Source: GCA-002697625 sp002697625 (GTDB lineage: Bacteria > Bacteroidota > Bacteroidia > Flavobacteriales > BACL11). From it: a DNA stretch of 52,134 nt. The stretch is taken from the NCBI GenBank assembly GCA_964004625.1, contig CAXFOB010000024.1, forward strand, positions 1-52,134. The letters are read 5' to 3'. Both the position numbers and the translations under genes were made by a program. Below the pieces are notes generated by a model. The model saw only the letters and a list, made by a program, of their open reading frames with translations. It was not told the DNA's origin and did no database searches. How positions within the stretch are numbered: the stretch's first letter is position 1; each line of letters begins with the position of its first letter. Below are positions 1 through 8,921 of this stretch, piece by piece.

Positions 1-405
<405 letters not shown>

Positions 406-514
406 AAAAAAAGTTTGATTTGACTTATGATGTGTTTTTAATCTTTTGATTCTATCTTCATTAATTCAAAGAACTTTCCTCTTAAAACAATAAATCGTTT
501 TTCAAAAAGGACTG

Positions 515-543
515 CAAAAGTAATACAATTATTAAACCTACAA
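515..543 (-). promoter_or_regulatory. Proximal rRNA promoter
   Basis: On the minus strand, TTG (543-541), an 18-nt spacer and TACTTTTG (522-515) fit the Bacteroidota sigma-A consensus TTTG-N19-TAnnTTTG. Transcription would start near 508, giving a leader of about 100 nt before 16S. Confidence 0.65.
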
Positions 544-631
544 TACTTATTTGAAAATATTTTTAACTTTATTGATTTAAAAGAACTTCTCTCCTATAAA
601 AAAACAATAAATCGTTTTTCAAAAAGGACTG

Positions 632-639
632 CAAACTTA
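632..639 (-). promoter_or_regulatory. Distal rRNA promoter, -7 element
   Basis: TAAGTTTG on the minus strand lies exactly 117 bp upstream of the equivalent element in the proximal unit. A weaker TTG lies 15 nt further upstream. A third TATATTTG at 757-750 has nearly the same spacing (118 bp), so up to three stacked starts are possible. Confidence 0.5.
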
Positions 640-1078
640 ATATAATTATTAAACCAACCGTAATTATTTGAAAATATTTTCACTTAATTATTTTAAAAGA
701 ACTTTTTCATCTTAAAAACAGACGAAAAACTATCCATTGTAAGAGGTCCCAAATATATATTGTTTTTTCAAACGGTAGATTGTTTTAAGTTTTTTTCAAT
801 TATTTTAAAAATGTTTTTTTTGATTATTGATAAAAAGAGAGATAAAAATAAAAAAATGAATAATAAAGCAAGAAATATATATAAAAAAAGATTGAATTTA
901 AATTTTAAATGAAATAACTAACTCTTATTTCATTAATTTCATAATCTAAATATCGGTTTTCATTAGAATGAGATAATGAAATATCGCATACAATACTATA
1001 ATTAGTTTCTCTTATTATATAATGTTTAGTAAAAATTATTTTGTGAAGAATACACTAAAAAAAATAAGAATATTATAA

Positions 1079-1086
1079 TATATTTG
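1079..1086 (+). promoter_or_regulatory. Probable purE promoter, -7 element
   Basis: TATATTTG matches TAnnTTTG and lies 27 nt before the purE ATG. No convincing -33 TTTG is seen at the usual spacing. Confidence 0.4.
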
Positions 1087-1113
1087 CAGTAATTAAAAAA
1101 ATAAATTAAAAAA

Positions 1114-1626
1114 ATGAAAGCAGTAGTAAGTATTATAATGGGTAGTACATCAGATATGCCCGTAATGAAAAAAGCAGCAGAATTTTTAAACGAGATGGAG
1201 ATTCCGTTTGAAATAAATGCACTTTCAGCACATAGAGTGCCTCAATTAGTTGAGGAGTTTGCCTCAAACGCACATAAGAAGGGAATAAAGGTAATTATAG
1301 CGGGTGCTGGGGGAGCTGCTCATCTTCCAGGAGTAGTCGCGGCATTTACCACAGTTCCTGTAATAGGAGTTCCATGCAGGTCTTCTATATCAATTGATGG
1401 ATGGGATTCTATATTATCTATCTTAATGATGCCTCCTGGAATACCTGTAGCAACTGTAGGATTAGATGCAGCACAGAACGCAGGGATTTTAGCAGCTCAG
1501 ATTTTATCTACAGATAATGAAGAAATTCATGAAAAAATTGCAGACTATAAAGAAAAGTTAAAAAGTAAAATTGTAAAGGCAAATAAAGATCTTAAACTTC
1601 ATGAATATAAATTCAGAACTAACTAA
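1114..1626 (+). CDS. purE: 5-(carboxyamino)imidazole ribonucleotide mutase (PurE)
   Basis: Converts N5-carboxyaminoimidazole ribonucleotide to 4-carboxy-aminoimidazole ribonucleotide in de novo purine synthesis (cytosol). The 170-aa length fits class I PurE. The N-terminal GSTSD motif (residues 10-14), SAHR (38-41) with the conserved His40, and the AGGAAHLPG loop (about 65-73) form the family's active site. The usual partner purK is not next to it. It starts at an ATG after an A-rich tract without a Shine-Dalgarno, and is followed by a strong hairpin terminator, so it is probably transcribed alone. Confidence 0.96.
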   Translation: MKAVVSIIMGSTSDMPVMKKAAEFLNEMEIPFEINALSAHRVPQLVEEFASNAHKKGIKVIIAGAGGAAHLPGVVAAFTTVPVIGVPCRSSISIDGWDSILSILMMPPGIPVATVGLDAAQNAGILAAQILSTDNEEIHEKIADYKEKLKSKIVKANKDLKLHEYKFRTN

Positions 1627-1633
1627 ATCTCAA

Positions 1634-1658
1634 AAAAGACCTCTAGAGGTCTTTTTTT
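1634..1658 (+). terminator. Rho-independent terminator after purE
   Basis: The palindrome AAAGACCTCTAGAGGTCTTT followed by a T run lies immediately downstream of the purE stop. Confidence 0.85.
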
Positions 1659-1712
1659 ATTTTATATGACAACAACACTTGTTATGATATCAATTGAGAT
1701 ATAAATTTTAGA

Positions 1713-2651
1713 ATGAAAAAAATAAATGAAATACTTAATGTAGAACACCCTATAATTATGGCTCCCATGTTTTTGGTTACAAACACAAAAATGATGATTG
1801 AGGCAATGAATTCGGGAATTGCAGCTTGCATACCCGCATTAAATTTTCGAACTATTAATGAACTAGAAAGGGCTATAAAAGAAATCAGATCTAAGACAAA
1901 TTCAGGTGGATTAGGGATAAACCTCATTGTAAATAAATCAAATATAAAAATGCAGGATCAATTAAAATCTTGTGTAAAACTGAAAGTAGATTTTATTATT
2001 ACTTCATTAGGAAGTCCTAAGGAAGTAATTGATGATTGCAAATCAAATGGAATAAAAGTGTTTTGTGATGTTGTGGAAGAAACTTATGCAAAAAAAGTTG
2101 AGAAACTAGGTGCAGATGCTTTAATTGCAGTTAATAAGAATGCTGGAGGACATGCTGGGGAATTAAGTTCAGAAGAACTATTCTCTATAGTTTCAAAGAA
2201 TTGTAATTTACCTATCATTTCTGCAGGAGGAGTAGGAACAAAAGATGGAGTAAATAAAAAACTCTCAATAGGTTTTTCTGGTTTGTCTATTGGATCTCCT
2301 TTTATTGCTTGTAAAGAAGCTCATATTTCTGAAGAATATAAAAACGCTTGTGTGGATTATGGTAAAGATGATATTGTTTTTACAACAAAAATCTCAGGTA
2401 CTCCTTGTACTGTAATAAACACACCTTATGTGCAAAAAACTGGAACTACTCAAAATTGTTTAGAAAAAATTATGAGTAGAAATAAAAAGATAAAAAAATG
2501 GGTAAAGATGATTACTTACTTTAAGGGAATGAAGTCTATAGAGAAAGCTGCATTCGGCACTACATATAAAACCGTTTGGTGTGCAGGACCTTCAATAGAA
2601 CACACGACTGAAATATTACCTGTTAAAGAAATAGTGAAAAAATTTATATAA
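1713..2651 (+). CDS. Nitronate monooxygenase-like FMN protein
   Basis: A 312-aa TIM-barrel flavoprotein of the nitronate monooxygenase / 2-nitropropane dioxygenase family, which oxidises toxic alkyl nitronates using FMN. Family features visible are the N-terminal PIIMAPM strand (residues 13-19), the GADALIAV strand and the GGHAG motif (145-149), whose His147 is the presumed catalytic base, and a GGVGT phosphate-binding loop (about 172-176). The true substrate cannot be told from sequence; related enoyl-ACP reductases (FabK) share the fold. It is followed after 1 nt by upp and may be cotranscribed with it. Confidence 0.85.
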   Translation: MKKINEILNVEHPIIMAPMFLVTNTKMMIEAMNSGIAACIPALNFRTINELERAIKEIRSKTNSGGLGINLIVNKSNIKMQDQLKSCVKLKVDFIITSLGSPKEVIDDCKSNGIKVFCDVVEETYAKKVEKLGADALIAVNKNAGGHAGELSSEELFSIVSKNCNLPIISAGGVGTKDGVNKKLSIGFSGLSIGSPFIACKEAHISEEYKNACVDYGKDDIVFTTKISGTPCTVINTPYVQKTGTTQNCLEKIMSRNKKIKKWVKMITYFKGMKSIEKAAFGTTYKTVWCAGPSIEHTTEILPVKEIVKKFI

Positions 2652-2652
2652 A

Positions 2653-3306
2653 ATGAAAATCATAAATTTAGGTAAGCAGAATTCAATATTCAATCACTTT
2701 ATAAGGGAGATCAGAGATGTAAATATCCAGAACGATTCAATGAGGTTTAGAAGGAATATTGAACGAATTGGAGAATTATTTGCCTATGAAATCAGTAAAG
2801 AATTAGAGTATGAGGATAAAGATATAACTACACCACTGGGTATTTCCACAGAAAGTTTAATAAAAAACAAACCTATTTTATCTACTATTTTAAGAGCGGG
2901 ACTACCACTTCATCAAGGGTTTTTAAACTACTTTGATAGTTCTGATAATGCATTTATTTCTGCATACAGAAAACATAAAAAAGGTGGAGATTTTGAAATA
3001 AAAATAGAATACATGTCTTCACCACACTTAGAAAATAAAACTATTATTTTATGTGACCCAATGTTAGCTAGTGGATTATCTATGATTCTTGCAATGAAAG
3101 CTTTATTATCACAAGGAAAACCAAAACACATTCATATAGTTGCTATAATTGCTTCTAGTGAAGGGATAAATTATGTAAAAGAAAATGTCCCTACACAAAA
3201 CTGCACTTTATGGATTGGATCAGAAGATGGAGAAATGACCTCTCAATCTTATATAGTGCCTGGACTAGGGGATGCGGGAGACCTATCTTTTGGAAAAAAG
3301 GTATAA
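2653..3306 (+). CDS. upp: Uracil phosphoribosyltransferase
   Basis: Pyrimidine salvage: uracil plus PRPP gives UMP. The PRPP-binding loop DPMLASG is at residues 135-141, an ILRAGLPL segment (about 79-86) matches the family, and the C-terminal PGLGDAGD signature that binds uracil is present near residue 203. The 217-aa length is slightly above the usual 208-210. The start ATG follows the preceding stop by one base, indicating translational coupling with the upstream flavoprotein gene, with which there is no obvious metabolic link. Confidence 0.93.
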   Translation: MKIINLGKQNSIFNHFIREIRDVNIQNDSMRFRRNIERIGELFAYEISKELEYEDKDITTPLGISTESLIKNKPILSTILRAGLPLHQGFLNYFDSSDNAFISAYRKHKKGGDFEIKIEYMSSPHLENKTIILCDPMLASGLSMILAMKALLSQGKPKHIHIVAIIASSEGINYVKENVPTQNCTLWIGSEDGEMTSQSYIVPGLGDAGDLSFGKKV

Positions 3307-3408
3307 AAAATCTTAGAAAATATTAAACTTTCTGTTCTTTGTATTTATTTTTTATCGATTTTAGCAAACTATTATGTATCTCTCTCGTTTAGAGTTATAA
3401 ATTCAACT

Positions 3409-3840
3409 ATGTCAACACTTCTAAAAATATTAACAGTAATTTCATTAAGCGGATTAAAGTTTATGATAGCCATACCTCTTTCAGTTCTTCAATATGATTT
3501 TAATTTCTATCAGACCTTACTATTTTCATTATCAGGAGGGATAATTGGAGTATTTATATTCTCTATGATAAGTGAGAAAATAAATATACTATTTCCTAAA
3601 AAGAAAAAAATAAAGAGAAAAAGGAAAAGAAGTTTTAAAGAAATTATTACTATAAAAGCAGTAAAAAAATATGGTGTATACGGAATCGCTGCAATCACTC
3701 CTATCCTATTATCTATACCAATAGGAACAATAATTGCTTTACGATTATTCCCAGAAAAAAGAAAAACAGTTCCAGTGATAATGAGTTCAGTTGTTATCTG
3801 GGCTGTTATACTCTCAGTAGTTTTAACTTCTTGTAGTTAA
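3409..3840 (+). CDS. Small integral membrane protein, function unknown
   Basis: A 143-aa protein with about four hydrophobic segments (roughly residues 5-24, 32-53, 84-106 and 117-140) split by a strongly basic stretch rich in Lys and Arg (about 63-80) that is probably cytoplasmic. The second half, with a KYGVYGIAAITP motif, recalls small multidrug-export or DedA-like membrane proteins, but the likeness is too weak for a functional call. The stop is directly followed by the ATG of the HAD phosphatase gene, so the two are probably cotranscribed. Confidence 0.7.
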   Translation: MSTLLKILTVISLSGLKFMIAIPLSVLQYDFNFYQTLLFSLSGGIIGVFIFSMISEKINILFPKKKKIKRKRKRSFKEIITIKAVKKYGVYGIAAITPILLSIPIGTIIALRLFPEKRKTVPVIMSSVVIWAVILSVVLTSCS

Positions 3841-4530
3841 ATGAAGAAACACATCTTTTTTGATTTAGACCGGACCCTTTGGGATTTTGAAAGTAACTCT
3901 CATGAAACACTTTTAGAAATTTGTGAAAAATATGATTTAAAGAATCTTGGTATTTTAAACTATATACAGTTTATAAAAGAATATAAAATCATAAATAAGA
4001 AACTATGGAACTTATATAGGTTAGATAAAATCTCTCAAAAAGATTTAAGAAGAGAACGATTTCAACAGACTCTAGAATTATATAACATTAAGAACTCAAA
4101 TCTATCTGAGAAGATAGGTGAAGACTACATAGAGATATGTCCTAGGAAAACAAAGTTATATCCTTATACTTTTGAAGTCTTGGATTATTTGAAATCCAAA
4201 TACCAATTACATATCATTACAAATGGATTTCATAAAACTCAACATATAAAACTAGATTTCTCTAGATTAAAACTCTATTTCAACCAGATAATTACCTCTG
4301 AGGAGATTGGAGTAAAAAAACCAAATCCTCAAATTTTTAAACATGCACTTTTACAAGCAAAAACTATTGAAACAGAAAGCATATATATTGGCGATGACTT
4401 GATTGTGGATATTGTAGGTTGTCAAAACGCTGGAATAGATGGAGTTTACTTTAACCCTCTAAAAGAAAAACACACGGAAAGTCCTAAATTTGAGATTAGT
4501 TGTTTGTCTGAATTAAAGGAGTTATTTTAA
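3841..4530 (+). CDS. YjjG-family HAD nucleotidase
   Basis: A haloacid dehalogenase-type phosphatase of 229 aa. Motif I FFDLDRT holds the nucleophile Asp8 and general acid Asp10, motif II is ITNG (126-129), motif III includes the Lys in GVKKPNP (157-163), and motif IV is GDD (184-186). The all-alpha cap between motifs I and II and the overall pattern match YjjG, a house-cleaning 5'-nucleotidase for non-canonical pyrimidine nucleotides; substrate assignment is by family only. Its 3' end overlaps the 3' end of aroA, on the opposite strand, by 35 bp. Confidence 0.87.
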   Translation: MKKHIFFDLDRTLWDFESNSHETLLEICEKYDLKNLGILNYIQFIKEYKIINKKLWNLYRLDKISQKDLRRERFQQTLELYNIKNSNLSEKIGEDYIEICPRKTKLYPYTFEVLDYLKSKYQLHIITNGFHKTQHIKLDFSRLKLYFNQIITSEEIGVKKPNPQIFKHALLQAKTIETESIYIGDDLIVDIVGCQNAGIDGVYFNPLKEKHTESPKFEISCLSELKELF

Positions 4531-5677
4531 ACCCTCCTTTCTGAATGTCCTTCCAAAAATCAGGGTAAGATTTTTTTACTACTTCAATATTATTGATTTG
4601 TAATTCTCCGAATCTTAAACAAAGAGGAGCAAAGCTCATAGCCATTCTATGATCCTTGTGACTGTGAATAATTTTAATTGAATCTAATTTTAGAATCTCC
4701 TCCTCCACTGCTTTTATTCTGTCAGTTTCCTTATCTTTTAAAGTAATAACTCCTGTAAATTTAGAACTTTTAGCCAATCCAAAAAGAGTACATTTTATTG
4801 GTTGATATAGATCTGGAGTACCTAATAAGTCAATATATTCAGGGTTTTCATAACTCTTCTTTTTTACTAAATGTAAGGTTTCGTTTACAAAGTATGAATG
4901 AACTCCTAATTGCTCATACAAATCCATTAGGTTTTTATCTCCCTGAATAGAATTTTCAGAAAGCCCCTTAAGTTTAATGTCACATTTTTTAGATAGAGAA
5001 GCTATTTCGAACCAAAAAGAAGCTGCAGACCAGTCTGATTCTACTATATAATCTTTTGCTTTATATTTTTGTTGGTTAACCTGAATTGTATTTTGAGTCC
5101 AAGAGTAGGAAATACCAAACTCTTCCATTAGCCTCAAGGTCATTTCAACGTAGGGTTTAGATACTAATTCCCCTACAATAGATAGATTTATCCCGTTTTT
5201 CAAAGTAGGAGCAATTAATAATAATGCACTAATAAATTGAGAACTAATACCTCCTTCAATTTGTATATTACCTCCTGATATATTTTTTCCTTTAATTCTT
5301 AAAGGAGGAAAATTTACTTGATTGACATATTCAATATCTGAACCAAGTTGTAAGAGGGATTCTACTAAATCCTTTATTGGTCTTTCTTGCATTCTTTTAG
5401 AACCAGTTAGTATAAATTCCTCTCCTTCTTTATTAGCAAGAAATGCAGTTAAAAAACGAAAGGAAGTTCCTGCAGCACCAACATCTATTGTGTCAACAGT
5501 GGAATTTAGTGCATTTTTTAAGGAAAGTGTGTCCTCTGAATTGGATAAGTTATGAATCTGAAATGATGTGTCGCAAAGATGTTGTATGATCAGCAATCGA
5601 TTAGAAATACTTTTAGAAGAAGGTAAAGTAAGTTCGCAAATGACTTCTTTAGTAGGGTGTGAAACTTTATAATTCAT
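4496..5677 (-). CDS. aroA: 3-phosphoshikimate 1-carboxyvinyltransferase (EPSP synthase)
   Basis: Sixth step of the shikimate pathway: shikimate-3-phosphate plus PEP gives EPSP. Visible signatures are LPSSKSISNR (18-27, with substrate-binding Lys22), GAAGTSFRF (66-74), ERPIKDL, SDWSAASFW, KETDRIK and a C-terminal DHRMAM motif. At 393 aa it is shorter than the usual 420-440, but all catalytic blocks are present. It overlaps the end of aroB by 11 bp, so the two are translated from one minus-strand message, and its 3' end overlaps the convergent HAD gene. Confidence 0.96.
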   Translation of the reverse strand: MNYKVSHPTKEVICELTLPSSKSISNRLLIIQHLCDTSFQIHNLSNSEDTLSLKNALNSTVDTIDVGAAGTSFRFLTAFLANKEGEEFILTGSKRMQERPIKDLVESLLQLGSDIEYVNQVNFPPLRIKGKNISGGNIQIEGGISSQFISALLLIAPTLKNGINLSIVGELVSKPYVEMTLRLMEEFGISYSWTQNTIQVNQQKYKAKDYIVESDWSAASFWFEIASLSKKCDIKLKGLSENSIQGDKNLMDLYEQLGVHSYFVNETLHLVKKKSYENPEYIDLLGTPDLYQPIKCTLFGLAKSSKFTGVITLKDKETDRIKAVEEEILKLDSIKIIHSHKDHRMAMSFAPLCLRFGELQINNIEVVKKSYPDFWKDIQKGGFKITPLIQTNN

Positions 5678-6656
5678 CTATTGAAAATAAATGATCAATA
5701 GACCCATCTCCTAATTTATTTAGTAGTGAAAAATTAATTTTTCCTTCTTTATTCTTTTTATCATTTGCTAAATTGGATAAAATATCTGATTTTTTAGGTG
5801 TAAAAGGTAAAGAGAAGTTCGATAAAATAAAATTCTTTATCTCTTGTTTTATCTCTTCTGAAATTGATGATAATTCGACCTCTAGAATCATGCCTATAAA
5901 AACTGCTTCTCCATGTAAAATAGGGGTTCCCTTTTCTAAATAATAACTTTCAATAGCATGACCATAAGTGTGTCCAAAATTGAGTTTTTTTCTTTCATCT
6001 TTTTCTAAAGGATCAGATAACACAATATTGTTTTTTATCTCTACAGAAGTGGCAATTATCTCTTCCAAAACGAGATTTTCAAATGGGACTGAGTTAATCT
6101 TATTCCACAAATCTTTATCTGCAATAAGTGCATATTTCACTACCTCTGCAAATCCAGATTTTAATTCATTCTCAGGAAGTGTTTGTAGAAATTCAGGGTT
6201 GATCATCACAGATTTAGGATTATTGAACACTCCAATCTGATTTTTCAAATCTTTAAAATCAAGACCTACTTTACCTCCAACAGAAGCATCGACCATAGCC
6301 AATAAAGTAGTTGGAATCTGAATAAAATCAATCCCTCTCTTATAAGTACTTGCACAGAATCCACCTATATCTCCAATTACTCCCCCTCCTAAATTTATCA
6401 GTAATGAATTTCGATCGAATTGGTTTTGTGTAAGTTTTTCCCAGATTATAATACAAGTTGAAATGTTTTTATTTTCCTCCCCTGAAGGAATTTCAATAAT
6501 TAGTGAATTTTCAATTTTAGGGAGTTTATCCAAACAATCTCTTTTAATATTTTCATCTAATAAAATTGCAATTTTAGAGTAAGAAGAAACCTCTAATTTT
6601 GAAAGAGAATTATTTCCCATCCAAATGCTATAATCATTTGACTTTATTTCTTTCAC
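5667..6656 (-). CDS. aroB: 3-dehydroquinate synthase
   Basis: Second step of the shikimate pathway, converting DAHP to 3-dehydroquinate with NAD and a divalent metal. The NAD-binding GGGVIGDIGGF (90-100), PTTLLAMVDASVGGK (115-129) and the metal-binding LNFGHTYGH motif (about 228-236) are all present; 329 aa is slightly short. The start is a GTG inside a GTGA overlap with the stop of the upstream PAP2 gene, which supports translational coupling. It lies upstream of aroA in the same run; no other shikimate gene is in the window. Confidence 0.95.
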   Translation of the reverse strand: MKEIKSNDYSIWMGNNSLSKLEVSSYSKIAILLDENIKRDCLDKLPKIENSLIIEIPSGEENKNISTCIIIWEKLTQNQFDRNSLLINLGGGVIGDIGGFCASTYKRGIDFIQIPTTLLAMVDASVGGKVGLDFKDLKNQIGVFNNPKSVMINPEFLQTLPENELKSGFAEVVKYALIADKDLWNKINSVPFENLVLEEIIATSVEIKNNIVLSDPLEKDERKKLNFGHTYGHAIESYYLEKGTPILHGEAVFIGMILEVELSSISEEIKQEIKNFILSNFSLPFTPKKSDILSNLANDKKNKEGKINFSLLNKLGDGSIDHLFSIDEL

Positions 6657-7342
6657 TCTGTTAATTCTTGATTTTTATTTTTAATTGTAATGACCCCTAA
6701 TGATAAAACTACAGCAACTAGAACATCTGCAATTGGTGGTACTTCAGGCCAAACAAAATTCCAAATACATACTAAAACTAACCACCCAAACCACAAAAAG
6801 TCAAAATCTTTAATCTTCATTCTATAAATATAATATACTAGCAAACTTACAAAGAGTCCCCAAAACATTCCTCCCAAAATATCAAAAGGATAATGAACTC
6901 CTAAATAAACCCTACTGAAACCAATCAGTACTGCCCAAGAAAATAGCCAAAAAAATGATTTCTTACTTCTTAAAAGTAAGACTACAAAAAAAACAATAGA
7001 AAAACTATTGGATGCATGTGAAGAAATAAAACCAAAAGGCCCTCCACATTCATCTACAATCCGTACTCCCTCCAAAAAATGACAAGGTCTTGCTCTTTCA
7101 AAAACTTCTTTAAAAAGATGTACACTTCCAAAATCTGCAAGAAAAACAAGTAATCCTAAGGAGAGTAAAATTTTAGTAAAACTCTCCGGAAATTTTTTGT
7201 AGATTTTGTATAAAATAAAAATATAGAGTGGAATCCACAACCATTTTGAGGAGATAAGAATCATTAACGGATCTATTTGTTCCCATCCTGTTGAGTTTAT
7301 GAGTCTGAAAAGATATTCATCTGTATTCTGCAGTTTTTCCAT
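6653..7342 (-). CDS. PAP2-family membrane phosphatase
   Basis: Integral membrane lipid phosphatase of 229 aa with about six hydrophobic helices. The three catalytic motifs are complete: K78 to RARP (83-86), SSHAS (107-111) and SRVYLGVHYPFD (143-154). Family members dephosphorylate undecaprenyl pyrophosphate, phosphatidic acid or lipid A on the periplasmic side; which applies here cannot be read from sequence. It overlaps obg by 1 bp (TAATG) and aroB by 4 bp, so it sits in the middle of a tight operon. Confidence 0.88.
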   Translation of the reverse strand: MEKLQNTDEYLFRLINSTGWEQIDPLMILISSKWLWIPLYIFILYKIYKKFPESFTKILLSLGLLVFLADFGSVHLFKEVFERARPCHFLEGVRIVDECGGPFGFISSHASNSFSIVFFVVLLLRSKKSFFWLFSWAVLIGFSRVYLGVHYPFDILGGMFWGLFVSLLVYYIYRMKIKDFDFLWFGWLVLVCIWNFVWPEVPPIADVLVAVVLSLGVITIKNKNQELTE

Positions 7343-8340
7343 TACTCATTTAATTTTTTCCAGATTAAGTCTTTCAGTTCTGTGAGTCCATGTTGTACTA
7401 CAGAAGAAATAAATAATGAAGGCACATCCGTTGGTAATTCTTTGGCAATTTCCTCTTTCAATTCTTCATCCAACATATCAGATTTTGAAATTGCTAAAAT
7501 CCTGTCTTTGTCCAATAATTCCGGGTTATATTTTTGCAATTCTCCAAGAAGAATTTCATATTCCTTATTGATATCATCCGCATCTGCAGGAACCATAAAA
7601 AGTAAAGTAGAATTTCGTTCAATATGTCGTAAAAATCTTAATCCTAATCCTTTTCCTTCAGCAGCTCCTTCAATAATCCCTGGAATATCTGCCATTATAA
7701 AAGATTTATCTCCCCTATAAGAAACAATACCTAAATTAGGAACTAAAGTTGTAAATGGATAATTTGCAATCTCTGGTTTTGCTGCAGAAACTACCGATAA
7801 TAATGTTGATTTTCCTGCATTTGGAAATCCAACTAAACCTACATCAGCCAATACTTTCAACTCTAAAATAAACCAACCTTCGACTACCTCTCCACCAGGT
7901 TGTGCATATCTTGGTGATTGATTAGTAGGTGATTTAAAATGAGAATTTCCTCTACCTCCCATACCTCCGTTAACCATTACAAATTCTTCTCCATCTCCTG
8001 TAATTTCACATATCTGTTCTCCGGTTTCCGCATCTCTAGCAACAGTTCCTAAAGGAACTTCAATTATTCTGCTTTCTCCATCTTTTCCGTGTTTATGATT
8101 TCCACTTCCACCACCACCATGTTCCGCAAAAATATGTTTCTTGTACCTTAAATGAAGTAAAGTCCACATTTGCTGATTACCCCTAAGAATTATATCTCCT
8201 CCTTTTCCTCCGTCACCTCCATCAGGACCACCTTTTGCGGTAGTTTTATCCCTCATAAAATGAGCAGAACCAGCCCCTCCTTTTCCAGACCGGCAAAAGA
8301 TTTTTACATAATCAACAAAATTGGAATTTTTTACCCTCAT
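7342..8340 (-). CDS. obg: GTPase Obg / CgtA
   Basis: Essential GTPase that binds the 50S ribosomal subunit and links ribosome assembly to nucleotide state. The glycine-rich Obg domain fills residues 1-165 (GGPDGGDGGKGG and GGGGSGNHKHG stretches), followed by the G domain: P-loop GFPNAGKST (171-179), G3 DIPG (about 218-221), and a G4 in the form SKSD instead of NKxD. It is 332 aa and lacks the C-terminal OCT extension seen in some Firmicutes. It abuts adk directly (stop and start contiguous). Confidence 0.96.
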   Translation of the reverse strand: MRVKNSNFVDYVKIFCRSGKGGAGSAHFMRDKTTAKGGPDGGDGGKGGDIILRGNQQMWTLLHLRYKKHIFAEHGGGGSGNHKHGKDGESRIIEVPLGTVARDAETGEQICEITGDGEEFVMVNGGMGGRGNSHFKSPTNQSPRYAQPGGEVVEGWFILELKVLADVGLVGFPNAGKSTLLSVVSAAKPEIANYPFTTLVPNLGIVSYRGDKSFIMADIPGIIEGAAEGKGLGLRFLRHIERNSTLLFMVPADADDINKEYEILLGELQKYNPELLDKDRILAISKSDMLDEELKEEIAKELPTDVPSLFISSVVQHGLTELKDLIWKKLNE

Positions 8341-8913
8341 TTACAATGTATCAATTACTGCATTTAATTTACTTGCTATTTCCTCAACACTACCAATACC
8401 TTTTATTTCAGTTAGTTTATTCTGAGTAGAGTAATATTCTTTTAAAGGAGCGGTTTTGTTGTTGTACTCGTTAATTCTGTTTGCAATAATTTCTTTATTC
8501 TGATCATCTGCTCTTCCAGAATTTTTTCCTCTTTCCAATAACCTTCTTATTAATTCTTCATCTTCCACCTTTAAAGATAACATTGCTGAAATGGTAGTTT
8601 CTTTTCCTTTCAATAAATTATCTAATGATTCTGCCTGAGCAGTAGTTCTTGGAAAACCATCAAAAATAAATCCGTTTGCATCCGGATTATTATCTAATTT
8701 AGAAGAAATCATACCAATAACAACCTCATCTGGTACTAAATCCCCTCTATCCATAAGTGTTTTTGCTTCTAGTCCTAAAGCGGTTCCTTCTGCAATCTCA
8801 CCTCTTAAAATATCTCCTGTAGATAGATGAACTAAATTATATTTATCAATTAATAAGTTAGATTGTGTCCCTTTTCCGGCACCCGGAGGCCCGAATAATA
8901 CTAAGTTTAACAT
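8341..8913 (-). CDS. adk: Adenylate kinase
   Basis: Interconverts ATP plus AMP and two ADP. The P-loop GPPGAGKGTQ is at 8-17, the AMP-binding FDGFPRT near residue 84, and the LID region is short with no zinc-binding cysteines, typical of the short form. 190 aa is normal. It lies between hpt and obg, a neighbourhood I recall as common in Bacteroidota. Starts at an ATG 8 nt after the hpt stop. Confidence 0.96.
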   Translation of the reverse strand: MLNLVLFGPPGAGKGTQSNLLIDKYNLVHLSTGDILRGEIAEGTALGLEAKTLMDRGDLVPDEVVIGMISSKLDNNPDANGFIFDGFPRTTAQAESLDNLLKGKETTISAMLSLKVEDEELIRRLLERGKNSGRADDQNKEIIANRINEYNNKTAPLKEYYSTQNKLTEIKGIGSVEEIASKLNAVIDTL

Positions 8914-8921
8914 AGTGGTTT

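Larger units (their letters stand above)
484..717. repeat. Tandem direct repeat (~117 bp units) upstream of 16S
   Basis: Unit 1 starts at 484 and unit 2 at 601. The first 35 bases of each are identical and strong similarity continues for about 100 bases (shared blocks near 484/601, 527/643, 550/666 and 571/687). A more decayed third unit may follow at about 719-820: it keeps a TAnnTTTG element 118 bp beyond that of unit 2 and a shared ATTATTTTAAAA block at 799-810. The units sit where rRNA promoters are expected. Confidence 0.85.
406..1113. other. Gene-free region between 16S and purE
   Basis: About 700 bp of very AT-rich DNA with no credible coding frame. The left half is the upstream region of the 16S gene (minus strand) and contains a tandem repeat of about 117 bp with a Bacteroidota promoter element in each unit. 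The leader just upstream of 16S carries AGTTCTTTGAATTAA (minus strand, 475-461), which resembles an rRNA antiterminator boxA; this is a weak match. The right half, about 820-1078, shows nothing recognisable before the purE promoter element. Confidence 0.7.
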
